From the NCBI GenBank assembly GCA_032622095.1, contig CP136064.1:2666001-2730000 (forward strand): 64,000 nucleotides of DNA. Reading direction: 5' to 3'. The notes under the pieces are model-generated. The model was given only the letters and a program-made list of their open reading frames with translations. It was not told the DNA's origin and did no database searches. The translations under genes and the position numbers were made by a program. Each line of letters starts with the position of its first letter. Positions within the stretch are counted from its first letter, which is position 1. Of this stretch, positions 41,133-51,553 are shown piece by piece. The stretch comes from Siphonodentalium dalli (lineage: Eukaryota; Mollusca; Scaphopoda; Gadilida; Siphonodentaliidae).

Positions 41133-43182
41133 GTAAGTCACATTGTTACATGTCATATTGACAAATCTAGAAATGAATGGAAGTTTTTGTGGTTGAATAA
41201 TGTATCTAGACATCAGAAGCGCTTTTTGACGCCTTACAACATTTCCTCAGAAGCACATTTCGAAACCACGAAAGGCCATTTCTAGAATTTAAAAGTTAGA
41301 ATGACGGCGATCACAGAACTAAGGTAAAAACATGCTAAAGCCGACTAAAACGTCAAAATCTCTGAGGAAATGGGACGTAAATTATGTTGCCGTGGCAAGG
41401 TGCGCTGAGTTTTTAACGTCACAACGTCAAAGTAACCTGGGGGTTGTAGTCAGCTGCGGGCAGAGTGGTAATGCGTTAATGAGTTGCAGTCGACCCAAGG
41501 ATATATAAATGCACCCTCCGCAATGAGTTTGATACAAAATTTAAGATTATTATTCAAGTTCATGATTTATATTTTTAATTTGTATATAGAATTTTGCAGC
41601 AGATGTTTTATAGCATTCTCTAGCTATCAATTCATTTTTTCATCGTAATTTGGCTAGCAGAAATTGGAAATCACATCGCAAATTGCGATGTGAATCAAGT
41701 TAAAATGAGCCCTGAAGTTGTCATCTGTATTTATTCTACACTGTTCTGACAGATAATTTCAATCTATACCGGTACCTCTCACCTTCATTCATACTATAGC
41801 TACCTCTGTGATTATAAGTCTGATGAATCACCCAGGGCTTATATTTCATCCCACTTAACAAGAATTCATGCCTACGGGTCCCAGGATCCGATGGGGTGAC
41901 CTAGGTTGGCCCCATGGGAGGAAATTGTTCATTTTTATGTCTAAAATATGCAATTTCCTTGCTTCTAGATCTGGTGCATCATTAAAGATCCTGTGCCAGT
42001 GCATTCTCTTATATATGCGAGTCTCCCATAGTGAGCCTATTGTTAGACCGATACATTTTCTTTACACGCGGGGCTCCCTATGGGAGAATAGCTAGCGTAT
42101 ATTAGAGAACGCACTGGCAAAGGGTTTTTCACAAAAAGCTCCAGTCATGAAAGGTTAAAGATATTTTTACTCAATATCCATTCATAAAAAAATGAAGTAA
42201 TTCATCTCCATAGTATAGCATTGATTCATTTCAATATATTAAATACTGGAATGTTACGAACATGAGTTTATACTACTACTCTCTTAAATAACTCAAATAA
42301 AATAAACTTATATCTGATGTAAAGAGAAAGGCCAGTTTATATGACACAAATGAGTCATTTCTTGATCATATCCCATTAAATAATGTACCAAGTACATTTA
42401 ACCACTCGTACCAAATAGGCCACAGTCATCTATCTACATGATAGTACCTGGTCTATTCAGTACATTTACATCCAACATATATTTGGTCTAACATGTATGT
42501 GCCTGTTATATTTCAACGTCAATTTCAGAGTGTTAGGTTATGGCCATGGGTTCAGAGTTATTCCTCTTTGATCCCACTATGCAACAGTATCATTGGATAA
42601 ATAATGCATGTGATGAGAACAATGTTACAGTTTTTTTACAGTGAGGAGTGAACAGTTTGTGCACAATAAAATTTCTACTGATTATCTCTCTGAGGTAAAC
42701 TCTCTGAGACCACACATTTTATGCCCTCCTATTCATTACTCACTACGTATATTACCATGTCCTCGTGTTGAAAATGAGATTGTTTTATGGCTAAAGAGTT
42801 GCTGTTCCCATAGACTGTAAAACTGATTGCTTCGTTAGTTCTGTCAATTCATCACACACTATTTGTAACAAGTAGATATATGAAATAAACTTTTCACCGC
42901 GGTCATACCGCATGTCAACCTCGTTAAGGAGGGTCGATTAATTAGAGCATAGCTGTACCCCTAGACCATCACATCGACCCAGGTTGTTGGCCCATTATGT
43001 AACACCCTCTCCAAGTTGAGCTAAAGTGTCATGGACACTTTAATTTATCAACAACATGGCTGACGGCAGCCATCAATCGACTTTACTTTTTACATCACTA
43101 AATATTTCAGCATTCACTTCTCTACAACCACTAAATTTACTGGGAGTTATATGTATCATGTTTATTATATTTCTGTTTACAG

Positions 43183-43630
43183 AAGTCTATAAAAGCTGGT
43201 GGCAGGTCACTCCCAACATCGGTTGTGCTGCATGACGCAGCCGTGCTATTCAAAAGAACACTCCTCCAACTTCAAAGCTTAATTCCCTTACGACTTATCA
43301 GTCATATGAAGAAAATGGATATAAATATCTGTTTACTAATAGAGAGAGAAAAACTAGTCATTTTAAAATTCGTTATTTCCATTTTAAAGAAGATTGCTGC
43401 CGATCCGGATAACGGAATGTCTGCTCGGGCGTTGGCTGTTGTAATGGCGCCAAACATTATTCAATCTGTCGACCAGCATGAGGTGATCATCCAATTTACA
43501 GAACTTCTTATTAATAATTCGGATGACATTGGAATGGTATCCAGGACATTAATGAAAAAAGCAAATGAATTTAAAACAATCGAATTAATTGGAGATTTTC
43601 CAGTGAAGAGGCGAGGATCATCATTGTCGA
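43183..43630 (+). CDS. RhoGAP exon, array copy 18 (last)
   Basis: Exon of the final, truncated unit 42956-45392, Asp-138. The unit carries the copy-12-type intron but the older CGTAAATTACC spelling near 45243. It ends at the T run after AATAAA, without the 61-bp linker. Confidence 0.7.
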
Positions 43631-45392
43631 GTAAGTCACATTGTTACATGTCATATTGACAAATCTAGAAATGAATGGAAGTTTTTGTGGTTGAATAATG
43701 TATCTAGACATCAGAAGCGCTTTTTGACGCCTTACAACATTTCCTCAGAAGCACATTTCGAAACCACGAAAGGCCATTTCTAGAATTTAAAAGTTAGAAT
43801 GACGGCGATCACAGAACTAAGGTAAAAACATGCTAAAGCCGACTAAAACGTCAAAATCTCTGAGGAAATGGGACGTAAATTATGTTGCCGTGGCAAGGTG
43901 CGCTGAGTTTTTAACGTCACAACGTCAAAGTAACCTGGGGGTTGTAGTCAGCTGCGGGCAGAGTGGTAATGCGTTAATGAGTTGCAGTCGACCCAAGGAT
44001 ATATAAATGCACCCTCCGCAATGAGTTTGATACAAAATTTAAGATTATTATTCAAGTTCATGATTTATATTTTTAATTTGTATATAGAATTTTGCAGCAG
44101 ATGTTTTATAGCATTCTCTAGCTATCAATTCATTTTTTCATCGTAATTTGGCTAGCAGAAATTGGAAATCACATCGCAAATTGCGATGTGAATCAAGTTA
44201 AAATGAGCCCTGAAGTTGTCATCTGTATTTATTCTACACTGTTCTGACAGATAATTTCAATCTATACCGGTACCTCTCACCTTCATTCATACTATAGCTA
44301 CCTCTGTGATTATAAGTCTGATGAATCACCCAGGGCTTATATTTCATCCCACTTAACAAGAATTCATGCCTACGGGTCCCAGGATCCGATGGGGTGACCT
44401 AGGTTGGCCCCATGGGAGGAAATTGTTCATTTTTATGTCTAAAATATGCAATTTCCTTGCTTCTAGATCTGGTGCATCATTAAAGATCCTGTGCCAGTGC
44501 ATTCTCTTATATATGCGAGTCTCCCATAGTGAGCCTATTGTTAGACCGATACATTTTCTTTACACGCGGGGCTCCCTATGGGAGAATAGCTAGCGTATAT
44601 TAGAGAACGCACTGGCAAAGGGTTTTTCACAAAAAGCTCCAGTCATGAAAGGTTAAAGATATTTTTACTCAATATCCATTCATAAAAAAATGAAGTAATT
44701 CATCTCCATAGTATAGCATTGATTCATTTCAATATATTAAATACTGGAATGTTACGAACATGAGTTTATACTACTACTCTCTTAAATAACTCAAATAAAA
44801 TAAACTTATATCTGATGTAAAGAGAAAGGCCAGTTTATATGACACAAATGAGTCATTTCTTGATCATATCCCATTAAATAATGTACCAAGTACATTTAAC
44901 CACTCGTACCAAATAGGCCACAGTCATCTATCTACATGATAGTACCTGGTCTATTCAGTACATTTACATCCAACATATATTTGGTCTAACATGTATGTGC
45001 CTGTTATATTTCAACGTCAATTTCAGAGTGTTAGGTTATGGCCATGGGTTCAGAGTTATTCCTCTTTGATCCCACTATGCAACAGTATCATTGGATAAAT
45101 AATGCATGTGATGAGAACAATGTTACAGTTTTTTTACAGTGAGGAGTGAACAGTTTGTGCACAATAAAATTTCTACTGATTATCTCTCTGAGGTAAACTC
45201 TCTGAGACCACACATTTTATGCCCTCCTATTCATTACTCACTACGTAAATTACCATGTCCTCGTGTTGAAAATGAGATTGTTTTATGGCTAAAGAGTTGC
45301 TGTTCCCATAGACTGTAAAACTGATTGCTTCGTTAGTTCTGTCAATTCATCACACACTATTTGTAACAAGTAGATATATGAAATAAACTTTT

Positions 45393-45594
45393 ATTACACG
45401 CTTCACATATTCACAAATCCGTATGCAACATACGTTCCATACGCATCTCGTTGACGTAAAATGACGTACATGACGTTCGCCTCAACCACGAAACTGGAAC
45501 TATTTAATTAAAAGAATCATCACACATGACAAACACGCCCTGTATGAGCCTAAATAAACATTCTAATCTTGTATTTTTAATGCACGTGTAATAA
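45393..45594. other. Right flank of array, no gene seen
   Basis: Unique sequence starting exactly where unit homology stops. It holds several TGACGT-type words (GTTGACGTAAAATGACGTA, CATGACGTTCG) near 45452-45480 but no open frame or splice context worth calling. Confidence 0.5.
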
Positions 45595-45756
45595 ACACAG
45601 AACGACACGATGTGTAAATGGGTTTGTCGATACGGCACTCGTGCTGTCGCGGAAGGATAGAACTCGAGGCGCAAGCGCCTCTCGTTCTATCCTTACGCGA
45701 CAGCTAGCACTCGTGCCGTATCGACAAACCCATTTACACATCGTGTCATTCTGTGT
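45595..45756. mobile_element. 162-bp foldback hairpin (miniature inverted-repeat element)
   Basis: Two ~75-bp arms, nearly perfect, run from ACACAGAACGACACG to CGTGTCATTCTGTGT and surround a short GC-rich loop (GGCGCAAGCGCC, itself a palindrome). No coding capacity. A target duplication could not be fixed because the flanks are AT-rich. It would extrude as a long stem and may be hard to sequence. Confidence 0.75.
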
Positions 45757-46563
45757 ATTAATGGTACACCCATTGTATGTATTACCATAGTGGCCACTGG
45801 CAAGCTCCTATCATGGACAGTAATTAATTACCTCTTGACATGTGTCGGTCCTTGTTTATCAATTTTTTTTTATGATGATTATACCCTCTCCCCAACCCCC
45901 AACCCCCATATATTGTGGGGGTGATACTAGATCAGCTTGTCTGTCCATCATCTATCTGTGAACACAAATTTGTCCAGATTTTTTCTCAGTCATTGTTTAA
46001 ATAATTTTTCCTGAAACTTGGCACAGGCATCAACCACCATCGGAAACTGCACCTGTGATTATGAGGTCTGTCCTACTTTTTTTTTAGTTGTCTCCCTCCC
46101 TTTTTCTACTAAGAAAATTTTCATTTAGTGTTTTAAAAACATGGGGGTAGCCTTAGTCCCATTCAGGGACAGTCACACCTCATCACACCTAGTTCAATTT
46201 GTAACATGGGGCATGCATCCAATTAAAATTTTATCAAATTCGTATGGTTTTATTAATTAGTTTTATACTAAGAAAAAAAAATTCTTATTGGAACTAATTA
46301 TAACTTATTTATAATTAATAACTTATTTATAAGTATGAACTAATTATAAATTATTTATAAGTATGAATTAATTAATAACTTATTTATCAGTATGATAAGG
46401 TATCACAAGTTTCTGTTTGTAAATTCTTTATTGCTTTTTTTGTTTCTTCTCCAGGAGCAATAAAACGTATACGGTCGTTGACGGGGAAATATGCATCATA
46501 TGATCTTATGAACTAAATTAAGTGACTACGGTGAGTTTCTTTCAACAGCATTAAAGATCCTGT
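45757..46563. other. AT-rich non-coding stretch with a local tandem repeat
   Basis: No gene seen. It contains poly-T runs, a C-rich patch (45889-45908) and, at 46291-46395, about three copies of an AT-rich ~35-bp unit built on TAATTATAACTTATTTATA and AAGTATGAA. The segment around 45940-46030 reads like a dispersed repeat but I cannot name it. Confidence 0.5.
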
Positions 46564-46631
46564 GCCAGGCCATTCTCTTATATATGTGAGTCTCTCATAG
46601 GGAGCCTCGCATATTAATGAGATGCACTGGC
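46564..46631. mobile_element. 68-bp solo copy of the array-unit hairpin family
   Basis: Begins GCCAGGCCATTCTCTTATAT and ends ATGCACTGGC, folding on itself. It is the same family as the element inside the array unit and shares the 19 bp ATTAAAGATCCTGTGCCAG at its left edge with that copy. Confidence 0.6.
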
Positions 46632-47416
46632 TAACAAGGTCAAGGTAAATATTTTCAGGCCAATGCATTCTCCAGTCTGACAAAACTCAGACCGTGTTTC
46701 ATTTCAATCAACTTACGGTCTGAAGTCTCTCATGGTTAACATTATTTCAAACGAGAGAAATCTAGCCAATACGCAGCGAGTGATGCCCTGATTGACCAAT
46801 GAATAGCTTCTTGCGAATTCAATTAATATTCATATTCCTACAAGCCACACCCGCGGCATTTAACTGCAATCTCATGAAGTTATCGTATAAACTACAATTT
46901 TATTGCAAAAAAGAAGAGTGACAACTCTTATATGTTTACATGACCTCGGGCGCACGTGTGTAGATCTATGTGTGTATCGCAATGATAAACACTGCCTTAT
47001 GAATATTAATGAGTTTTCACAAACAAGGGAATTTCCTCTTCATCTCTGAAATCAGATTCCATGCGAGTGTCGTCAGACATAGATGAAAGTAATGATACAT
47101 GTATATCAGACTCTGCATTCTCTTGTACATGTATGTACAAGGTGTATGTACAAGGCACTGGAGCCATAAATTCATTTTCAGTATATTTATCATGTTGTTT
47201 GCACATGATTGTATTTCACACTAATCCATGTCGCAAATTGTTTCACTTGTCAGTCCTTCCCAGGAGATGGGAGTGATTGCTCCAGTATCCATACGCACTC
47301 GTACTTTTCAATTCACAGGTGCTAAAATTTGCACCCGTCCCTCTTCGCAAAATATTAATGGAGACTGTTTGAGATGACATTTATCCATTATTTGTAGCAT
47401 TCAATTCTAATATGCG
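46632..47416. other. No gene supported
   Basis: Includes another fragment of the hairpin family (GGCCAATGCATTCTCCAGTC near 46669) and a small hairpin with AGACCGT/ACGGTCT ends (about 46690-46722). A 66-codon minus-strand frame (47006-47206) ends in an acidic stretch, but a stop lies just upstream and there is no splice evidence, so it is left out as a gene. Confidence 0.45.
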
Positions 47417-47420
47417 TTAA

Positions 47421-47803
47421 CCCTTTACCCAACAGAATGCCCAGAAACGCCCGAATGAAGCTTCAACAGCCTAAATTATCTTGGGTCTGTCTCAATAAAA
47501 CCATACACATATGGATATCATTGGAACCGGCTCATTGACCACATTGTGATGGTTGCAGTTATGCCCTGTGCCAATGCATTCTCTTATATATGCGAGTCGA
47601 CCATAGGTCGCCTCGCATATATAAGAGAATGGATTGGCCTAAAAAAAAATCTTTTTTTACCATTTTTTCTTACGTTCTTTAACAATTTTATAATTTGTAA
47701 TGTGTTAAGCCAATGCATTCTCTTATATATGCGAGGCGACCTATGGTCAACTCGCATATATACGAGAATGCATTGGCACAGGGCCCTTCTGTTGGGTAAA
47801 GGG
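47421..47803. mobile_element. 383-bp piggyBac-type miniature element with TTAA target sites
   Basis: Terminal inverted repeats CCCTTTACCCAACAGAA (17 bp, perfect) lie at 47421-47437 and, inverted, at 47787-47803. Each is flanked by TTAA (47417-47420 and 47804-47807), the target duplication diagnostic of piggyBac-like transposases, whose ends typically begin CCC. Inside are two head-to-tail hairpins of the GCCAATGCATTC family (47570-47637 and 47709-47777), themselves facing each other. No transposase is encoded, so it would need one in trans. Confidence 0.8.
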
Positions 47804-47809
47804 TTAATA

Positions 47810-47956
47810 TAAAAATGGTGACGTGGCTCGAGGGCAACATTGCGGATTGTCTCCCCGAGGAACCAATGTCTCCCGAGGCGGAGCCGAGTGAGACATTGGT
47901 TCCAAGGGGAGACTATCCGCAATGTTGCCCTCGAAACACGTTACCATTGTTTTTAT
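47810..47956. mobile_element. ~147-bp foldback hairpin abutting the piggyBac-type element
   Basis: Long arms (AAAAATGGTGACGTG...CACGTTACCATTGTTTTT) share GAGGGCAACATTGCGGAT and GGAACCAATGTCTC and meet at a GC-rich loop near 47878-47888. It begins two bases after the right TTAA of the neighbouring element. Diverged fragments with similar words (AACATTGCAAA, ATGGTGACCGG) follow at 48168-48222. Confidence 0.7.
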
Positions 47957-48407
47957 TATACCGAATAACCATGTCATATCATCGGGTGAAACATCCGCCA
48001 ATCGCTTCGATTTGACACTGGCATCCATGATGTTACTTTGAAGAATGCGGAAGTCGTCTGAATCGTGACAATTTTTCCGGTTTGAATGTCACGGTCAAAA
48101 TACGTCATAAAATTTCGTTCGGGTGCTTCCGTGAACATGTTCGTGCTCTTCCGGTCTTAGCGGTTAACATTGCAAAAAATGGTGACCGGCAATATTTCAT
48201 GGGCGGGAAACATTGCAAATTGTAAAATCACACCCTATGGGAAATTAACATAGGCTTTTAATATGAGGTATAATAATATGATAATGCTCCAATCGTTAAT
48301 ACTAATACCTCATTGTTTTCAGACTTCCATGCATGACCAGGATATACCTGCAGTTACCATCGCCACCAGATCACAGGAGTCGAGTGTCTCATTGATTCGT
48401 CTATAAT
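47957..48407. other. No gene seen
   Basis: Non-coding-looking sequence with degenerate pieces of the preceding hairpin family around 48168-48225 and nothing else recognised. Confidence 0.5.
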
Positions 48408-48820
48408 GCCCCAGTTAAAGGATTCTCTTAATTCTAGAATCATTTATTTGTATTAAAGTTGATTTCTTAGAATAGGTGTAGCTCAAATACAATAAGTGTT
48501 TTCTTCCAAATAATAGAACTGATAACAAAGCCAGATGTTAGTTGGGAAATATTATTTAATACTATGTTCAACTGAATGGTATTTAGAAATTAGTCAGGCT
48601 CACAATAACACAAGATAGGCAAATAATACTGACAATAAATAACATGCAACTTTTGGTATTTGTTTCACCAAGTTCAGTGAGATTTTTGTAAGTGGGATAA
48701 ACTAGATTTTATAATATGACTGTTAGAACTCTATAAATTACATTTTTATTAAGATGAGTTATTTGATTCGAATATAAGTTATAAATGATTCTAGAATTGC
48801 TAGCATCTCGTAACTGGGGC
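48408..48820. mobile_element. 413-bp element with ~45-bp imperfect terminal inverted repeats
   Basis: Starts GCCCCAGTTA and ends TAACTGGGGC; within the arms ATTCTAGAATCATTTAT (left, near 48436) matches ATAAATGATTCTAGAAT (right, near 48781). The interior is AT-rich and non-coding. No clear target duplication, so the superfamily is not assigned. Confidence 0.6.
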
Positions 48821-48860
48821 GGGATCAGTGTGAATAGGAGTGTATCCCTTTGTGATCTGT

Positions 48861-49078
48861 AGTGGGGGGGGGGGGGGGGGGGGGTGTTTGAGTGGGGGGG
48901 GGGGGGGGGGGTGTTTGAGTGGGGGGGGGGGGTGTTTGAGTAGGGTGGGGTGTTTGAGTGGGGGGGGTGTTTGATTGGGGGGGGGTGTTTGAGTGGGGTG
49001 GGGTGTTTGAGTGGGGTGGGGTGTTTGAGTGGATTGGGGGTGTTTGAGTGGATTGGGGGTGTTTGATTGGGGTGGGGA
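48861..49078 (+). repeat. G-run minisatellite (GTGTTTGAGTGGGG type)
   Basis: About ten copies of a short unit GTGTTTGAGT followed by a variable G run (from 3-4 up to 21). The shortest copies read GTGTTTGAGTGGATTGGGG. The G runs can form quadruplexes and probably change length; their exact lengths in any assembly are unreliable. Proline-rich frames on the minus strand are by-products. Confidence 0.9.
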
Positions 49079-49179
49079 TATTTTAGTAGTGTGGTGGGTG
49101 TTTGGGAGGGGGGTTGTCAAAGGGGAGGGGGGTCATTGTTTTATGGAGCCCATATACAGAATGAGCAATGGAATCCCCT

Positions 49180-49858
49180 CTCTGGAGTTTAAATGTATGG
49201 GTCCCATTCTCCAATCCCCAAGTGGACTGGAACCCCCTCTCTGGAGTATAAATGTATGGGTCCCATTCTCCAATGTCCCATTCTCCAATCCCCAAGTGGA
49301 CTGGAACCCCCCATCTCTGGAGTGTAAATGTATGGGTCCCATTCTCCAATCCCCAAGTGGACTGGAACCCCCTATCTCCGGAGTGTAAATGTATGGGTCC
49401 CATTCTCCAATCCCCAAGTGGACTGGAACCCCCCTCTCTGGAGTATAAATGTATGGGTCCCATTCTCCAATGTCCCATTCTCCAATCCCCAAGTGGACTG
49501 GAACCCCCCATCTCTGGAGTGTAAATGTATGGGTCCCATTCTCCAATGTCCCATTCTCCAATCCCCAAGTGGACTGGAACCCCCCATCTCCGGAGTGTAA
49601 ATGTATGGGTCCCATTCTCCAATGTCCCATTCTCCAATCCCCAAGTGGACTGGAACCCCCCATCTCCGGAGTTTAAATGTATGGGTCCCATTCTCCAATC
49701 CCAAAGTGGACTGGAACCCCCCTCTCTGGAGTATAAATGTATGGGTCCCATTCTCCAATCCCCAAGTGGACTGGAACCCCCCCCCTCTCTGGGGTGTAAA
49801 TGAATGGGTCCCATTCTCCAATCCCCAAGTGGACTGGAACCCCCCTCTCTGGATGTAA
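49180..49858 (+). repeat. 60/76-bp minisatellite
   Basis: Eleven copies of a unit with the core ATGGGTCCCATTCTCCAATC followed by CCCAAGTGGACTGGAACCCC. Spacing of the GTATGGG word is about 59-63 bp, or 76 bp in units with a ~15-bp internal duplication of CCAATGTCCCATTCT. Long open frames on both strands arise from the repeat and are not genes. Confidence 0.9.
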
Positions 49859-51190
49859 ATCATCAGAAATCATGAGGTATAGTCCACAGAAAGCACACAT
49901 TTATTCAATTAAATAAAACAATATTGACCTAAATTTCAATATGTTACAAGCCACAAACTTCAGAGTGTGCAATAATCATAGAACACAGTTGTGCGAACAT
50001 GGCACACATTTCTAATGTTGCGAGGTAAAACTTGAACCAATGTTTCTTGATTCAATATCGCGTCACAACAAACTTGTGCATTATTGTTAGCAGTTCACAA
50101 ACTTGTGTTCTATGTCTTCTCATGCTTTCATTAAGCTAACCAAAGAAATTGGTCTAAATTAAACTATAATCTGGGCATTCTTTGGAAGTTGTGAAGTAAT
50201 CAATTTTAATTTCATCTTTTTTAGCTATCTCCACACAGTTACTAACCAGCAATCTTGTTTTAAAATTAAAAAAATACATACCAGTTCTTTGATTTTACCT
50301 GCCCATATTGGAAAATTCATATATATCTAGACAACACTCTGCGTCTGTGCATGTGGTTGCAAAGACTGGCTTATGACAGAATACCCTATATGATACAAAT
50401 GTGGCAAACCGTCCCCAAATTACTGTAAATGCTGTTCCTTGCAATACACATGTCTTAAATATTTCAGATGGCTGAATTGCTTTCTATGTAAAAAAAAATT
50501 CAAGAAAATACGTTAGAGAAACCGTCATGTAAGAGAACTGCATGTGAAGCGAGGACAAATGGAATGTTTTGAGTGCATCTACCATTGCAACAGGTGGGCA
50601 GATCTTTATCTCCACATTGAGAGAATGCATAGTTCTGGAGGTTTGTAAAACAGTTAGAAATATAATTATAAATATAACCTGGTCTTACTAAATTGATTTA
50701 TCTACTTAGTTCTTTATAAAATTTGATGTTTAGTGATTAAGTAGATAGATTCTAAGGCTGTAATGATTCACAGTGAATTCAATGTATTGCAATGCACTAT
50801 CAAACGATACATGTATCGTGTCATGTGGTATCTCGATACAATAAATCAAGTAATTTCTGAAGGTGGTCATGTGTAAACCAGCAATGTTGTCTATAAGGGT
50901 ATTAACAAAGTTGTACTGGTACAATCAAATCTTAAACATTATATGCATAATACCTGAATAGTAGATACTATTACCTCATGGTGTTCACTCGAGTATCAAC
51001 AACGTTTTACTGGTACAAACAAATATTAAAACTTATATGCATATTTCCTGAATAGTAGATACTATAACATGGTGTCTATAAGGGTACAAATAAATCTTAA
51101 ACCTTATATGCATATTTCCTGAATAATAGATACTATTAACACATGGTATCACTAGAGTATTTAACAAAGTTTTACTGGTACAATCAAATA
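49856..51190 (+). repeat. Zinc-finger segment, copy A
   Basis: First of three copies of a ~1.3-kb segment starting TAAATCATCAGAAATCATGAGG. It contains the zinc-finger exon remnant at 50468-50648 and ends in tandem ~95-bp subrepeats (CTGAATAGTAGATACTAT core, 50890-51190). 49864-50460 matches 60194-60734 plus 61966-62040 closely, apart from the hAT insertion there. Otherwise non-coding. Confidence 0.85.
50468..50648 (+). pseudogene. Two-finger C2H2 zinc-finger exon, copy A (broken)
   Basis: Homologous to the exons at 62041 and 63016. The AATATTTCAG acceptor is kept, but an extra A after ATGGCTGA shifts the frame, and a TAG replaces the Tyr codon between KKIR and RNRHV. The downstream part still reads a good second finger, ECFEC-x12-H-x4-H (CIYHCNRWADLYLHIERMH), ending in GGL and TAA. 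Residues differ from the other copies (EC..IYH; SSG at the end), so it diverged before or faster than B and C. Non-functional as it stands unless the exon is entered in another frame further in. Confidence 0.65.
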
Positions 51191-51513
51191 TTAACTCTTT
51201 AACACTCAAATAGTTTTCTAGCGTAACCCTCAATGACGTGATTTGACGTGGCTACCTATTCCTCAATGACGTGATTTGACGTGTTGGTTTGCATGGCAAG
51301 TTTTTTGTTTATATACCCTTACCGAAATCTTAGTGATATCTTAGTGCTTCCTTAGTGATTGAATGCTGGAGGAAAATCACTAAGAAATCACTAACAATAA
51401 TCAGTAGGTGAAATGCCTAATAGGGAAAGTGAATGCTAATCTTAGTGCTTCTTAATGCTCAAGCACTACCTTAGTGCTTCCTTAGTCCTCTATTTGGGTG
51501 AAATATTCATGAG

Positions 51514-51553
51514 CTTAGTGCTCGAGCACTAAGCTTAGTGCTCGAGCACTAAT
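51514..51553. repeat. Tandem 20-bp palindromes CTTAGTGCTCGAGCACTAAG
   Basis: A perfect palindrome followed directly by a second copy that ends AATC instead of AAG. The core AGTGCTCGAGCACT is surrounded by half-site words within a ~300-bp zone. The arrangement resembles clustered transposase-binding sites at transposon ends, but this is inference. Confidence 0.7.

Larger units (their letters stand above)
482..45392 (+). repeat. 18-copy tandem array of a ~2498-bp unit carrying a RhoGAP exon
   Basis: Head-to-tail copies start at 482, 2981, 5480, 7981, 10479, 12980, 15478, 17976, 20474, 22972, 25470, 27968, 30466, 32964, 35462, 37960, 40458 and 42956. Lengths are 2499, 2499, 2501, 2498, 2501 and then 2498 bp; the last unit is truncated at 2437 bp. 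In unit offsets: a short palindrome at +67 to +87, the RhoGAP exon at +228 to +675, a TATA/CGTCA promoter-like block near +945 to +1052, a 23-bp near-palindrome at about +1214, an inverted-repeat element at about +1538 to +1661, a possible acceptor at about +2071, AATAAA at about +2428, and a 61-bp linker at the end. Copies differ by scattered substitutions and 1-3-bp indels. Units 9-18 are nearly identical, implying recent amplification or homogenisation. An assembly artefact cannot be excluded without long reads. Confidence 0.97.

Noticed and set aside
482-45392. Reading the regular array as a CRISPR or a bacterial repeat cassette
   Set aside because: The unit is 2.5 kb, contains splice signals and a eukaryotic protein domain, and has no short repeat/spacer pattern.
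47006-47206. 66-codon minus-strand frame with an acidic end
   Set aside because: A stop lies just upstream, a competing plus-strand frame covers it, and there is no motif.
48800-49120. Proline-rich minus-strand protein
   Set aside because: Translation of the G-run minisatellite; length depends on unreliable homopolymers.
49083-49863. Long repetitive frames (up to 243 codons) on both strands
   Set aside because: Produced by the 60/76-bp minisatellite, which stays open in several frames at once.
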